Under the pieces are notes generated by a model that was given only the letters and a program-made list of their open reading frames with translations, ran no database searches and was not told the origin of the DNA. Made by a program: the position numbers and the translations under genes. Shown here piece by piece: positions 8,643-17,148 of a stretch of 64,000 bases of DNA; position 1 is the first letter of the stretch, and the number at the start of each line of letters is the position of its first letter. Origin of the DNA: an uncultured Anaerococcus sp. Lineage in GTDB: Bacteria > Bacillota > Clostridia > Tissierellales > Peptoniphilaceae. The stretch lies in contig NZ_CALGYW010000064.1 in NCBI RefSeq assembly GCF_937934665.1, positions 1 to 64,000 of the forward strand, written 5' to 3'.

Positions 8643-10417
8643 AAAAATTACTAAAGTATAAACATAATTTAATTAATTTATTTATTTTATCCCTACTAGC
8701 CATAGGGCTTTATTTTGTAGGAAAATCTACCATAAATATATACCTAAGGGTCATTATAGGCCTTATCCTTGGTGGATTTTTTATAAGTGTATTTCTAAAT
8801 TTTAAGGATGTTTTTCTAAAAATCAAAGAAAACTATGGAGATATGGCAGCGAGGCTTTTTAAGGAAGCCATACAAAAAATAAATTCGGTCTTTATAGGAT
8901 TTTACGGTCTTAGCTTTATTTTAAGTGCGGATGTAAGCGAATACTTATCTTACTTTCCTTTTGATGAATTTTCCTTCGTGACAGTGGGTTTATTTAGATC
9001 TTTTGTAGAATTAATGATAGGTTTTATCTTTATAGTAGCAGCTAGGCTTTCTTTAGCCAGGCAAAAAAAGTTTGTAAATATTTTATATCCGACATTAATC
9101 TTTACTGGGATTTATCTATGTTTACTAGGAGAGCCTTTGATATCTCTCTTACCCCTAGCTATAATTACTTTAACTACCCATGTGACAAGGGATATCCTTA
9201 TTAAGGAAAGTTTTATTTATAGTATAGAGGAGATCTCAATAGATTTACTTTTTGGTGTATTTTGGCTTATAATTTATTTTAAAAATACCTTTACTACAAG
9301 GCCCTTAACAAATTTTCCCCTAGTCTATAAAAGTCTATTTTTTGCCCTAACTTTTGCCGCTATGGCACTTAGCCTAAGGTTGATACTTTTATATATGAAG
9401 GGTAAAGAGAGTTTTTTTGAAAAACCTAACCTAGATGAGTACAGGGAATTTTTAGCAAATAATAATAAAAACTCATCTACAGCTGCAGGTCTGGGTCTTT
9501 TAGGAGATAAGTATATTTACTATTATGAAAAAGAAGATGAAAAAGTTTTAGCCTTCATATATCAGATAGTAAATAATAAGATAATAGTAATGGGAGAGCC
9601 AGTCGGGAAGAAGGAATTTTTAGAAGAGGGGCTTAATGACTTTATAAATAAGTGTCGTATTCTGTCTTTAAATCCTATATTTTATGAGGTAGGTAGGAAT
9701 TTCACTCTCCTTCTTCATGATTATGGATTTGATTTTATGAAATTTGGAGAAAATGCCCTCTTAGATTTGGAAGGATTTTCTCTAGCCGGTAGGAAAAAAT
9801 CTAGTCTTAGAAATATCTTAAATAGGTTTGACAAGGACGGATATGAGTTTAAGATAGTAAGTCCACCCTTGGATAGCTATACCCTTGATAGGTTGGAAGA
9901 AATCTCTAATATATGGCTTAAGGGTCGTGAAGAGAAGGGATTTTCTATGGGCTTTTTTGATAGGGACTATTTAAATATGTCAGAGATAGGCCTAGTGTTA
10001 GATAAGGATGGAGAAATAACAGCTTTTACAAGTCTTATGCCAAATTATGATGAAAAAATCCTAACCATTGACCTAATGCGTTATGATCTAGACATGAAGG
10101 CCAATTCTATGATGGACTACTTATTTTTGAACCTATTTATCTATGCCAAAGATAAGGGATATAAGTATTTTAATCTAGGCATGGCACCTCTTTCGAATGT
10201 AGGTATATATAAGTCGGCCTACCTGTCTGAAAGGATTGCCTCTTTTATATTTAAGTATGCAGATAGCCTTTATCCTTTCAAGGGTCTTAGAAATTATAAG
10301 TCTAAATATGCTACAAAGTGGAAGGCCAGGTATACCTGCTTTGGCAAGGGTAATTTTATTATTACTTCGATATTTGCTATAATGGCAGCAGATAAGGGAA
10401 AAATCAAGGAGGACTAA
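8639..10417 (+). CDS. MprF-like membrane protein with a phosphatidylglycerol aminoacyltransferase (DUF2156) domain
   Basis: This 592-residue protein has roughly six to eight hydrophobic segments in residues 1-245, followed by a cytoplasmic DUF2156/MprF catalytic domain. Visible landmarks are SSLRNILNRFDKDGYEF, GFFDRDYLN and FNLGMAPLSNVG. MprF family enzymes transfer Lys or Ala from aminoacyl-tRNA to phosphatidylglycerol, lowering the negative charge of the membrane. Full MprF proteins of about 840-860 residues carry an extra N-terminal flippase, which is too long to fit here, so this is a short form. Its start overlaps the upstream hydrolase by 4 nt. Amino-acid specificity is not readable. 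Confidence 0.85.
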   Translation: MKKLLKYKHNLINLFILSLLAIGLYFVGKSTINIYLRVIIGLILGGFFISVFLNFKDVFLKIKENYGDMAARLFKEAIQKINSVFIGFYGLSFILSADVSEYLSYFPFDEFSFVTVGLFRSFVELMIGFIFIVAARLSLARQKKFVNILYPTLIFTGIYLCLLGEPLISLLPLAIITLTTHVTRDILIKESFIYSIEEISIDLLFGVFWLIIYFKNTFTTRPLTNFPLVYKSLFFALTFAAMALSLRLILLYMKGKESFFEKPNLDEYREFLANNNKNSSTAAGLGLLGDKYIYYYEKEDEKVLAFIYQIVNNKIIVMGEPVGKKEFLEEGLNDFINKCRILSLNPIFYEVGRNFTLLLHDYGFDFMKFGENALLDLEGFSLAGRKKSSLRNILNRFDKDGYEFKIVSPPLDSYTLDRLEEISNIWLKGREEKGFSMGFFDRDYLNMSEIGLVLDKDGEITAFTSLMPNYDEKILTIDLMRYDLDMKANSMMDYLFLNLFIYAKDKGYKYFNLGMAPLSNVGIYKSAYLSERIASFIFKYADSLYPFKGLRNYKSKYATKWKARYTCFGKGNFIITSIFAIMAADKGKIKED

Positions 10418-10418
10418 T

Positions 10419-10700
10419 ATTTATATATATCTATTAGAAATGAGAATCAGGATCTATGATAGTTTTTCGCTAAAGGATAAAAGGAAGACTGTAAAAGGTA
10501 TCTTAGATTTTGGTAAAAATTTTAATGTGTCAGCTGCAGAAGTAGCTGATCAAGACATGCTAAACCTAGCAGGCCTTGCCTTTGTGGCAGTATCAAGTGA
10601 CAACAAGGTGGCTAGGTCAATTCTTGAAAAAATAAGCATAAAGATTGAGCAAAGATACCAGGTCGAAATTTTAGAAAATCACATATCTAGATTAGGCTAA
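10419..10700 (+). CDS. DUF503 (YlxP-like) protein with a probable ATT start
   Basis: This small conserved protein has the hallmark SLKDKRK and the later AEVADQD of the DUF503 family; the family's biochemical role is unsettled. The first ATG, at 10440, lies 27 nt past the Shine-Dalgarno AGGAGG (10407-10412) and would delete the family's first beta strand. Starting at ATT 10419, 6 nt after AGGAGG, gives 93 residues and puts SLK at residues 17-19, the position expected for YlxP proteins as I remember them. No ATG, GTG or TTG exists in frame between the Shine-Dalgarno and 10440. It follows the MprF-like gene by 1 nt. Confidence 0.8.
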   Translation: MYIYLLEMRIRIYDSFSLKDKRKTVKGILDFGKNFNVSAAEVADQDMLNLAGLAFVAVSSDNKVARSILEKISIKIEQRYQVEILENHISRLG

Positions 10701-10738
10701 GTAAGCTAAGGGTAAGAGATTAATATATAGGAGGAAAT

Positions 10739-11089
10739 ATGAAAATAATTTGTTATAGCAAGTGTCAAACTTGTAAAAATGTACTAAAGACTATGGATGA
10801 GAAAAACTTATCTTACGAAATAAGGGATATAAAGGAAGATAATCCTAAGAAAGATGAGATTAAAAAGTGGCATGAGTCAACAGACTATGATATTAAGAGA
10901 TTTTTTAATACTTCTGGGATGATTTATAGGCAGGAAAATCTTAAGGATAAGCTAAAAGATATGACTCTTGAAGAAAAGTACGAGAAGCTTTCCACAGATG
11001 GTATGCTTGTAAAAAGACCAATTCTTTTCTTAGATGACGGTAAAATCCTTGTTGGCCCTGACGTAAGAAAATACGTTGAAGCCCTATAA
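10739..11089 (+). CDS. Spx/ArsC-family thioredoxin-fold protein
   Basis: This 116-residue protein has a redox CxxC at Cys9-Cys12 (CQTC), a helical insert, and the family motif KRPILFLDDGKILVG near the C terminus. The CxxC is typical of Spx, MgsR and some YffB-like members, whereas true arsenate reductases usually have a lone Cys there. It could be a stress transcription regulator that binds RNA polymerase or a thiol reductase; the sequence alone does not decide. AGGAGG lies 5 nt before the ATG. No arsenic genes are nearby. Confidence 0.85.
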   Translation: MKIICYSKCQTCKNVLKTMDEKNLSYEIRDIKEDNPKKDEIKKWHESTDYDIKRFFNTSGMIYRQENLKDKLKDMTLEEKYEKLSTDGMLVKRPILFLDDGKILVGPDVRKYVEAL

Positions 11090-11093
11090 ATTA

Positions 11094-11122
11094 TTGCAAA
11101 ATACATGATAAAGGCGTATCAT
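11094..11122 (+). promoter_or_regulatory. Possible promoter of brnQ
   Basis: TTGCAA at 11094-11099 and TATCAT at 11117-11122 are 17 nt apart, just ahead of brnQ. Each hexamer has four or five consensus bases. Confidence 0.45.
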
Positions 11123-11145
11123 ATAAAAAACTTTAGGGGTTGGAT

Positions 11146-12489
11146 ATGAGAAAAAAATTAACTTTATCAGAAAACTTATTGATTGGCTCCTTGCTTTTTG
11201 GACTATTTTTTGGTGCTGGAAATTTGATTTTCCCACTAGAACTAGGCCAAAGATCTGGGGCCAATATTTCTTTAGTAACTATAGGATTTTTGCTATCGGC
11301 AGTAAGTCTACCAATTTTAGCTGTAGTTGCAACTGCGGCGAGTGATAGCGAGAGTTTATTTGACCTATCAAAGGCCGCTGGCAAGAAGTTTGCTTACTTT
11401 TTTACAACGATTTTGTATTTAACTATAGGACCGGGCTTTGCTATACCAAGGACTGCGACAACTACATATGAAGTAATATTTGAGGGAAGCAAGAGTTTTT
11501 ATAATTCACTTGGTTTATTAATATTTTCCTTGGTATTTTTCGCTTTAGTATTATATTTTTCAATCAAAAAAGCGAAGCTTATGGATACAATTGGTAAATT
11601 TTTGACACCATTATTTTTGATATTACTATCATTTTTACTTTTATTTACGATATTTAAACCAATGGGTCCAGTTGGGGTAAACCCACCAGCTGCCAAATAT
11701 ACGTCAAGCCCTGTAGCTGTAGGGTTTGTAGATGGCTACAATACTTTAGATGCACCAGCTGGTCTTGCTTTTGCTATCATTATTATATCTAGTATAAAAG
11801 AGCTTGGTGTTACAGATAAGAAGTCCATGGCACTTGAAACATTAAAGTCAGGTCTTGTTTGCCTTATCGCAATGTCTATAATATATGCAGGTCTCTCCTT
11901 TATGGGTGGGGCTGCAGCAAATATTTTAGATGAATTTGAAAATGGGGCTGTTATTTTAGCAAGAATTTCTGAGTATTACTTAGGTAACCTTGGCCACATA
12001 CTCTTGTCTATAATTGTTTTTACTGCTTGTCTTAAAACTGCAATCGGACTTGTATCAGCTTGTTCAGAAATGTTTGAAGATATGTTCAACCACAGGCATT
12101 CTTATAAAACATATTGCATAATCTTTTCCTTTGTATCTTTGCTTATAGCAAATTTAGGATTAAAGCAAATTATAGCCTTGTCCCTACCAGTATTGATGTT
12201 TATCTATCCTATATCTATAGTCTTAATAAGTTTATCTATTATTTCTATATTTATTGGTAAGAGAAAATTTGTCTACCAACTTAGTTTAGGGGTGACAGCA
12301 ATTTTTGCCTTTTTAGACTTTTTAAAGGCAAGTCCTGACTTTATTAGCAAAGCAGGATTCGTTACAAAAATACTAGATTTTGCAGGTGGTTTTCTACCAG
12401 GGTTTGAAATAGGATTTGCATGGTTTATACCTGCCCTTCTAACTTTTCTTATAGCCGTTTTAATAGATAAGAAGCGTCTAAGAAATTGA
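11146..12489 (+). CDS. brnQ: Branched-chain amino acid:cation symporter BrnQ
   Basis: This membrane carrier of about 447 residues and roughly 12 spans takes up Leu, Ile and Val with Na+ or H+. The N-terminal stretch LLFGLFFGAGNLIFP is the classic LIVCS/BrnQ signature, followed by GPGFAIPRTATTTYE. An upstream in-frame TTG at 11140 touches the AGGGG ribosome site (11135-11139), so ATG 11146, with a 6-nt gap, is preferred. It complements the ABC-type liv operon 5 kb upstream. No T-box is visible here, so its control differs from that of liv. Confidence 0.94.
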   Translation: MRKKLTLSENLLIGSLLFGLFFGAGNLIFPLELGQRSGANISLVTIGFLLSAVSLPILAVVATAASDSESLFDLSKAAGKKFAYFFTTILYLTIGPGFAIPRTATTTYEVIFEGSKSFYNSLGLLIFSLVFFALVLYFSIKKAKLMDTIGKFLTPLFLILLSFLLLFTIFKPMGPVGVNPPAAKYTSSPVAVGFVDGYNTLDAPAGLAFAIIIISSIKELGVTDKKSMALETLKSGLVCLIAMSIIYAGLSFMGGAAANILDEFENGAVILARISEYYLGNLGHILLSIIVFTACLKTAIGLVSACSEMFEDMFNHRHSYKTYCIIFSFVSLLIANLGLKQIIALSLPVLMFIYPISIVLISLSIISIFIGKRKFVYQLSLGVTAIFAFLDFLKASPDFISKAGFVTKILDFAGGFLPGFEIGFAWFIPALLTFLIAVLIDKKRLRN

Positions 12490-12539
12490 ATTTAAATTTA
12501 TTATCAGTATGATATTATTTAGATTTATGAGAGGTAAAT

Positions 12540-13427
12540 ATGAGTGATTTTATACTAAGCGCAAGCTCTACTGTCGATATACCAAGAGAAGAGCTAGAAA
12601 AAGAAAATATTAAATGGATAGGATTTCCTTACCAAATCGACGGTGAGGATTTTATAGATGATTTAGGACAAACTATAAGCTATGATGAGTTCTACCAAAG
12701 ATTAAATGATGGTGCCATAGCTAGAACTAGTCAGATAAATTATCTAACCTATATAGACTATTTTGAAAAATTATTAGAAGAAGATAAGGATATACTTCAT
12801 GTCTGCCTATCATCTGGGCTTACAAGTGGAGTTCAACAAGCTTATATGGCTCAAAAAAATCTTGAAGAAAAGTATCCTGATAGAAAGATTTATATAGTAG
12901 ATAGCCTTACTGCTACAGCTTGTGAGGGTTTATTTCTACTTGGAATAAATGAGATGCGTAAGGAAGGACATTCTATAGAAGAAGTTTACAAGTGGGCTCT
13001 TGATAATAGGCTCAAGGTAAATTCTATATTTTTCGTTTCAGACCTATCTTACCTTGTTAGGGGAGGTAGGGTATCAAAGGCTGCAGGATCTTTTGGCAAT
13101 CTTTTAAATATTTGCCCTATTATGGATACAAACACAGAGGGTAAGATAATTGTAAGGGATAAGATAAGGACTAAGAAAAAAGCTATGAAGGCCTTAACTA
13201 AGAAAATAGCTGATCGTTTGATAAAAGATTTCCCATATAAAAATGAAATCTATTTAATCCATGCCAATGCGGTTGATGATGCAGAAGAGCTTAGGCAAAG
13301 GCTTTGGGATGTATTAGATGATTACCAAGGCGATATAAAAATATATGAAGTAGGAACAACAGTAGGAAGCCACGTGGGACCAGGCCTTGTTGGAGCTGGT
13401 TTCTGGGGTAAAGAGAAAGATGAGTAA
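12540..13427 (+). CDS. DegV family fatty-acid-binding protein (FakB-like)
   Basis: This 295-residue protein is a DegV-fold member. The family's fatty-acid site is seen as ARTSQ near residue 60 and LSSGLTSG near residue 97, with IVDSLTATACEG following. FakB proteins hold a fatty acid while FakA phosphorylates it to acyl-phosphate for phospholipid synthesis. A FakA homologue occurs at 43820 and a PlsC acyltransferase at 60151, so the pathway is plausible here. The start has GAGAGG 5 nt upstream. Chain-length preference is unknown. Confidence 0.92.
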   Translation: MSDFILSASSTVDIPREELEKENIKWIGFPYQIDGEDFIDDLGQTISYDEFYQRLNDGAIARTSQINYLTYIDYFEKLLEEDKDILHVCLSSGLTSGVQQAYMAQKNLEEKYPDRKIYIVDSLTATACEGLFLLGINEMRKEGHSIEEVYKWALDNRLKVNSIFFVSDLSYLVRGGRVSKAAGSFGNLLNICPIMDTNTEGKIIVRDKIRTKKKAMKALTKKIADRLIKDFPYKNEIYLIHANAVDDAEELRQRLWDVLDDYQGDIKIYEVGTTVGSHVGPGLVGAGFWGKEKDE

Positions 13428-13430
13428 GAT

Positions 13431-13457
13431 AGTCGCTTAAAGCGACTTTCTTTTTTT
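13431..13457 (+). terminator. Rho-independent terminator after the DegV gene
   Basis: A 7-bp stem, AGTCGCT with AGCGACT, encloses a 3-nt loop and is followed by TTCTTTTTTT. Confidence 0.85.
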
Positions 13458-13473
13458 ACGAGGAGATATATAT

Positions 13474-14100
13474 ATGAGATTAAGACATAAACCAAATGCT
13501 ATACCCATTATGAAGGAAAGCTCGTACATAATATTTGATCCAGAAAATCATAAGGGAAGCTTTAAGGACTTATTTAAAAATGATAATGATATAGAGCTAG
13601 AAATAGGAGCAGGTAAGGGTGATTTTATAGTAAATAAGGCAATTAGTGAGCCAGACAAAAATTTCCTTGCCCTTGAAATGAATACCAATGCCTTTGTATC
13701 TGCCTGTAGGAAAATTGAAGAAAATGAACTTTCTAATGTCTATGGCATAGTAGGTAAGGCAGAAGAGCTTAGTGAGATGTTTGATGAAAGAGAAATTTCA
13801 AAAATTTATTTAAACTTCTCTACTCCTTGGCCTAAAAAACGCCATCATAAAAGGAGACTTTCCCACGAGAACTTTCTAAAACTCTACCAAGTTATTTGTA
13901 ATAAAGGTGCTGAAATAGAACTAAAGACTGATAATGAGGACTTTTTTGATTCTAGTCTAACTTATATGAAAGAGTTTGGTATGGATATAGTAGAGGTAGA
14001 TAGAGATCTAAAAGAAGAAGATTCCGTAGTTACAGAATACGAGAGGAAATTTAGGGACAGAGATATGCCAATTTTCTTTCTAAAAGCAAAGTTTAAATAG
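13474..14100 (+). CDS. trmB: tRNA (guanine-N7-)-methyltransferase TrmB
   Basis: This 208-residue enzyme makes m7G46 in the tRNA variable loop with S-adenosylmethionine. It starts RLRHKPNA, has the SAM-binding EIGAGKGDF near residue 43, and the catalytic stretch NFSTPWPKKRHHKRRL near residue 121. In most TrmB proteins the fourth residue of this last motif is Asp (FSDPWPK); here it is Thr. The rest of the motif is intact, so this is probably a lineage variant. The ATG is preceded by GAGGAGA. A terminator separates it from the DegV gene. Confidence 0.95.
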   Translation: MRLRHKPNAIPIMKESSYIIFDPENHKGSFKDLFKNDNDIELEIGAGKGDFIVNKAISEPDKNFLALEMNTNAFVSACRKIEENELSNVYGIVGKAEELSEMFDEREISKIYLNFSTPWPKKRHHKRRLSHENFLKLYQVICNKGAEIELKTDNEDFFDSSLTYMKEFGMDIVEVDRDLKEEDSVVTEYERKFRDRDMPIFFLKAKFK

Positions 14101-14154
14101 AAGTTTATAAAAAAGAAAGTAAGGTTTTAGTAAATAAATAATAAAGGAGAAAAA

Positions 14155-14751
14155 ATGAAAAAAACCGAGAAATGGATTTTAAGACTCTTACTTCTTGTAG
14201 CTATAGTTTTCGTTTCGTATTTTTTGGGAATGAAAGGTGGAGTTTTAAATTCAAAAACTAAAGTATCATCAGATATTATTAAAAATCAGATTCTTTCGGT
14301 AAAGGAACTCACAACACTAAAGTATAAGTATACCAATGTAGGATCTTTTGAAAATCAATCTGGATTTTATGGAATGAAGCTGCCTTTTACTCAAAAGAAA
14401 TTTATTATTTCTTATGATGGGGAAGTAAATGCAGGTATAAACTTAGAAGAAGCCAAAGTGAGCTTAAATGATGAGACTAAGAAGATAGAAATTGAAATAC
14501 CTAAGGCAGAAATTTTAAACCATGTGATAGATGAAGATTCTCTAACAATTTTTGATGAGAAAAATTCAATTTTTAATCAATTAGAGATAAAAGATTTTTC
14601 TGATTTTAGGAAAGATGAGATGAAAAAGGTCGAAAAAGACCTAGAAGCAAAGGGCTTTTTAGAAGAGGCTGATGAAAAAACCAAGGAAGCTATAGTGGAT
14701 ATACTAAAGATAAATCCACAGCTTGAAGAATATGAAGTCAAGTTCGATTAA
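14155..14751 (+). CDS. DUF4230 membrane-anchored protein
   Basis: This 198-residue protein has one N-terminal membrane span (residues about 8-25, LRLLLLVAIVFVSYFLG). An extracytoplasmic domain of the DUF4230 type follows, with conserved LKELTTL-like and VSLNDETKKIEIEIPKAEIL segments. No enzymatic motif is visible and the family has no established function. AAAGGAG lies 6 nt before the ATG. A strong terminator follows directly, so it ends its transcription unit. Confidence 0.85.
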   Translation: MKKTEKWILRLLLLVAIVFVSYFLGMKGGVLNSKTKVSSDIIKNQILSVKELTTLKYKYTNVGSFENQSGFYGMKLPFTQKKFIISYDGEVNAGINLEEAKVSLNDETKKIEIEIPKAEILNHVIDEDSLTIFDEKNSIFNQLEIKDFSDFRKDEMKKVEKDLEAKGFLEEADEKTKEAIVDILKINPQLEEYEVKFD

Positions 14752-14754
14752 AAA

Positions 14755-14794
14755 ATGCGTTTAGGATAGTTTACCTATACTAAACGCATTTTTT
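14755..14794. terminator. Bidirectional terminator
   Basis: ATGCGTTTAG at 14755-14764 pairs with CTAAACGCAT at 14780-14789. A T run follows on the plus strand and an A run precedes it, so it can serve both the DUF4230 gene and the minus-strand small gene at 14824-14955. Confidence 0.85.
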
Positions 14795-14823
14795 ATATAC
14801 TTTAAAATCATGTTTTAAAGAGT

Positions 14824-14955
14824 TTATAAACCAATATTTGCAACAAATTTCCCAACTAGATAGCCAAATTTATAGGTAAGAAATAAAATCACAACTATAG
14901 CCAGTATTTTATAAGAAGTTGGATAAGATTCTTTATATTTTTTAATAAAATCCAT
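14824..14955 (-). CDS. Small single-span membrane peptide, 43 residues
   Basis: The minus strand reads MDFIKKYKES, a Tyr/Lys-rich start, then a hydrophobic span at residues about 17-27 (ILAIVVILFLT), a GYLVGKF segment and the end ANIGL. A strong Shine-Dalgarno (GGAGGT) lies 5 nt before the ATG. It sits 71 nt downstream of, and in the same direction as, the DUF1624 gene, and a bidirectional terminator follows. I do not recognise a family. The combination of ribosome site, membrane segment and operon-like position supports a real gene. Confidence 0.7.
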   Translation of the reverse strand: MDFIKKYKESYPTSYKILAIVVILFLTYKFGYLVGKFVANIGL

Positions 14956-15026
14956 ATTTACCTCCAAAACGTAAGTCTTATTTATTATTAGTAATTATAT
15001 GGTTTTAAATATTAAGGGCAAGATGG

Positions 15027-15734
15027 CTAGAGGGTCAATTTATAAATTAAAGTGACTAAGGGATAGAGGATAACTTGGTGGGCCGCGTAAATTAAGAGAG
15101 AATGTCTACCAATTTTAGCCAAGATATTTTCTCTTATGTCAAAGTTGTAGAAATCTCTCACCTTTAAGTATTTTCCCAAGGAAAAGCCTGTTAAAAAAGC
15201 AAAAAACCAAGGGATAAGTGGGAAATAGTCATTTGAATAAAAGTCATATGACGGAAAGCCCAGAGGAAATAAATTCAAATCATATAACCTTGCGAGAAAA
15301 CTTGTATTTGCTAAAATACCTGCTGGTACTTTATAAGTAAAGCAAAAGACAAGTAAAAATATAGGCCAAAGTCTAGGACTAATTATATTTTGTAATAAAC
15401 CGCCAAGGATCATTGACATACCAAGACCATTTAGAACGCCCCAAATTATTAGTTGCTCTTTGGCAAATAGATAGGTTATAAGACTTATAGAAAAACCTAT
15501 AAGGCTTGTTAGAAGACCCCTTTTAATATTTTTCTTAGGACTGAGGAAAGTAGAGGTAATCCCCGATAGGGTAAAAAATGATATGGCTATAGATAGCTGC
15601 CAAATTTTGTTAAATATAGTGCCATTGTAAAAGTCTAGACTCCAGTAGTAGTTTATATTGTAAAATAAGTGGAAGAGGACCATGGAAACAATGGTAAAAC
15701 CTCTAATCGTGTCTATTATTTGTATTCTTTTCAT
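15027..15734 (-). CDS. DUF1624/HGSNAT-like multispan membrane protein
   Basis: This 235-residue protein has about seven hydrophobic segments. It begins with the family pattern RIQIIDTIRGFTIVSMVLFH, typical of DUF1624 proteins related to heparan-alpha-glucosaminide N-acetyltransferase, and ends with GRHSLLIYAAHQ. These are thought to be membrane acyltransferases, but the bacterial substrate is not known. AGGAGA lies upstream of the ATG and a TATAAT-like -10 is visible further up on the minus strand. It is transcribed divergently from folC. Confidence 0.88.
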   Translation of the reverse strand: MKRIQIIDTIRGFTIVSMVLFHLFYNINYYWSLDFYNGTIFNKIWQLSIAISFFTLSGITSTFLSPKKNIKRGLLTSLIGFSISLITYLFAKEQLIIWGVLNGLGMSMILGGLLQNIISPRLWPIFLLVFCFTYKVPAGILANTSFLARLYDLNLFPLGFPSYDFYSNDYFPLIPWFFAFLTGFSLGKYLKVRDFYNFDIRENILAKIGRHSLLIYAAHQVILYPLVTLIYKLTL

Positions 15735-15796
15735 AAAATCTCCTCTCTTTATTATAACATAAGGTAAAATAAAATTAGAAAGTTTTTGGAGGAAAA

Positions 15797-17071
15797 ATGA
15801 AAAATTTTGACGATTATTTAGATTACTTATATGGGAGAGGTTCTTCTGGAGGGGATCACACCCTTAAAAATATCACAAAAGTGATGGAAGAATTAGGAAA
15901 TCCCCAAGATAAAATAAAAACCATCCATGTAGCTGGGACCAATGGTAAGGGCTCTACTGCAAAGATTATTGCAAATGCCCTAGGTAAAAAAGCAAAGTGT
16001 GGGATATTTACCTCGCCATATATGGTTAGAATTAATGAGGAAATATCCATAAACGGTAGAGATATCAGTGATAAGGATTTTTGTGACCTAATGGATAGGA
16101 TTAAGCCAGTTGTAGAAAAGTGTGATGAGAAAGGTTATCATATAACTTATTTTGAATTTCTAACAGCTATGGTTTATCTTTATTTTTATGAGCAAAAAGT
16201 GGATGTGGCAGTAATAGAAGTTGGTCTTGGAGGTAGTTTAGATTCTACTAATATTATAAAAAATCCCCTTGCTTCTGTTATCTGCTCTATATCAATGGAT
16301 CATATGAATGTTTTAGGGTCTACTATAGAGGAAATAGCAGCAAACAAGGCAGGAATTATAAAGAAGAATTCTCCAGTCTTCGTATATCCACAAGCTAGCA
16401 AAGAAGCTTTTGAAGTTATAAAAGAAAAAGCAAGGTTAGAGGAGTCCAAGCTTTATAGGCTAAATAAGGACGACATCCTTATAAAAGAAATAACAAATAG
16501 GGGTAATCTTTTTGATTATAAAACTTATAAGGATGTAAAAACTAGCCTACGCGGTAAACATCAAATCTATAACGCAAGCCTTGCCCTTATGGTTTTAGAT
16601 TATCTAAAAGATGACTTTAACCTAAGCGAAGCAGATATAAAATCAGGTATATATGAAACTTATAATCCAGGTAGACTTGACCTAGTTTCAGAAAATCCAA
16701 GGGTACTCTTAGATGGGGCCCACAACATCGAATCTATTGACGCTCTTATAGATAACCTAAAAGAATTTGACTATGATAGGCTAATAATAGGGTTTTCAAT
16801 CCTAAAAGATAAGGACCATAAGGAGATTATAAGAAAGATTGCAAGTCTTGCAGATAGGCTAATTATAACCTATATTGATGATAATCCTAGGGCTCTTGCC
16901 ACAGAGGAGATAAAAAAAGAAGCCTCAGATTTTATAAGCGATATAGAAGTATACGAAGATAATAAAAAAGCTTATGAAGAATCACTAAAAAATGCAGGCG
17001 ATAAGGATTTAGTCTTATGGTGTGGTTCTTTATATCTCGTGGGTAAGATTTTATCCTTTGTTAAAAACTAA
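15797..17071 (+). CDS. folC: Folylpolyglutamate synthase / dihydrofolate synthase
   Basis: This 424-residue ATP-dependent ligase of the Mur ligase superfamily adds glutamate to folates, and in many bacteria also to dihydropteroate. The P-loop VAGTNGKGST is at residues 45-54, VIEVGLGGSLDSTN follows near residue 140, and the C-terminal domain has LDGAHNIES. GGAGG precedes the ATG. No other folate gene is in the window, so dihydrofolate synthase activity is uncertain. Confidence 0.94.
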   Translation: MKNFDDYLDYLYGRGSSGGDHTLKNITKVMEELGNPQDKIKTIHVAGTNGKGSTAKIIANALGKKAKCGIFTSPYMVRINEEISINGRDISDKDFCDLMDRIKPVVEKCDEKGYHITYFEFLTAMVYLYFYEQKVDVAVIEVGLGGSLDSTNIIKNPLASVICSISMDHMNVLGSTIEEIAANKAGIIKKNSPVFVYPQASKEAFEVIKEKARLEESKLYRLNKDDILIKEITNRGNLFDYKTYKDVKTSLRGKHQIYNASLALMVLDYLKDDFNLSEADIKSGIYETYNPGRLDLVSENPRVLLDGAHNIESIDALIDNLKEFDYDRLIIGFSILKDKDHKEIIRKIASLADRLIITYIDDNPRALATEEIKKEASDFISDIEVYEDNKKAYEESLKNAGDKDLVLWCGSLYLVGKILSFVKN

Positions 17072-17148
17072 ATTAGCTTGCTACTAGACAATAATCTCTA
17101 AATATTATAAAATAAAGTTAAGAGTATGAAAAATTTTAAGGGGGAAAT

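Noticed and set aside
10739..11089. Calling the Spx/ArsC-fold gene an arsenate reductase
   Set aside because: It has a CxxC instead of the lone catalytic Cys and no ars neighbours, so only the fold is claimed.
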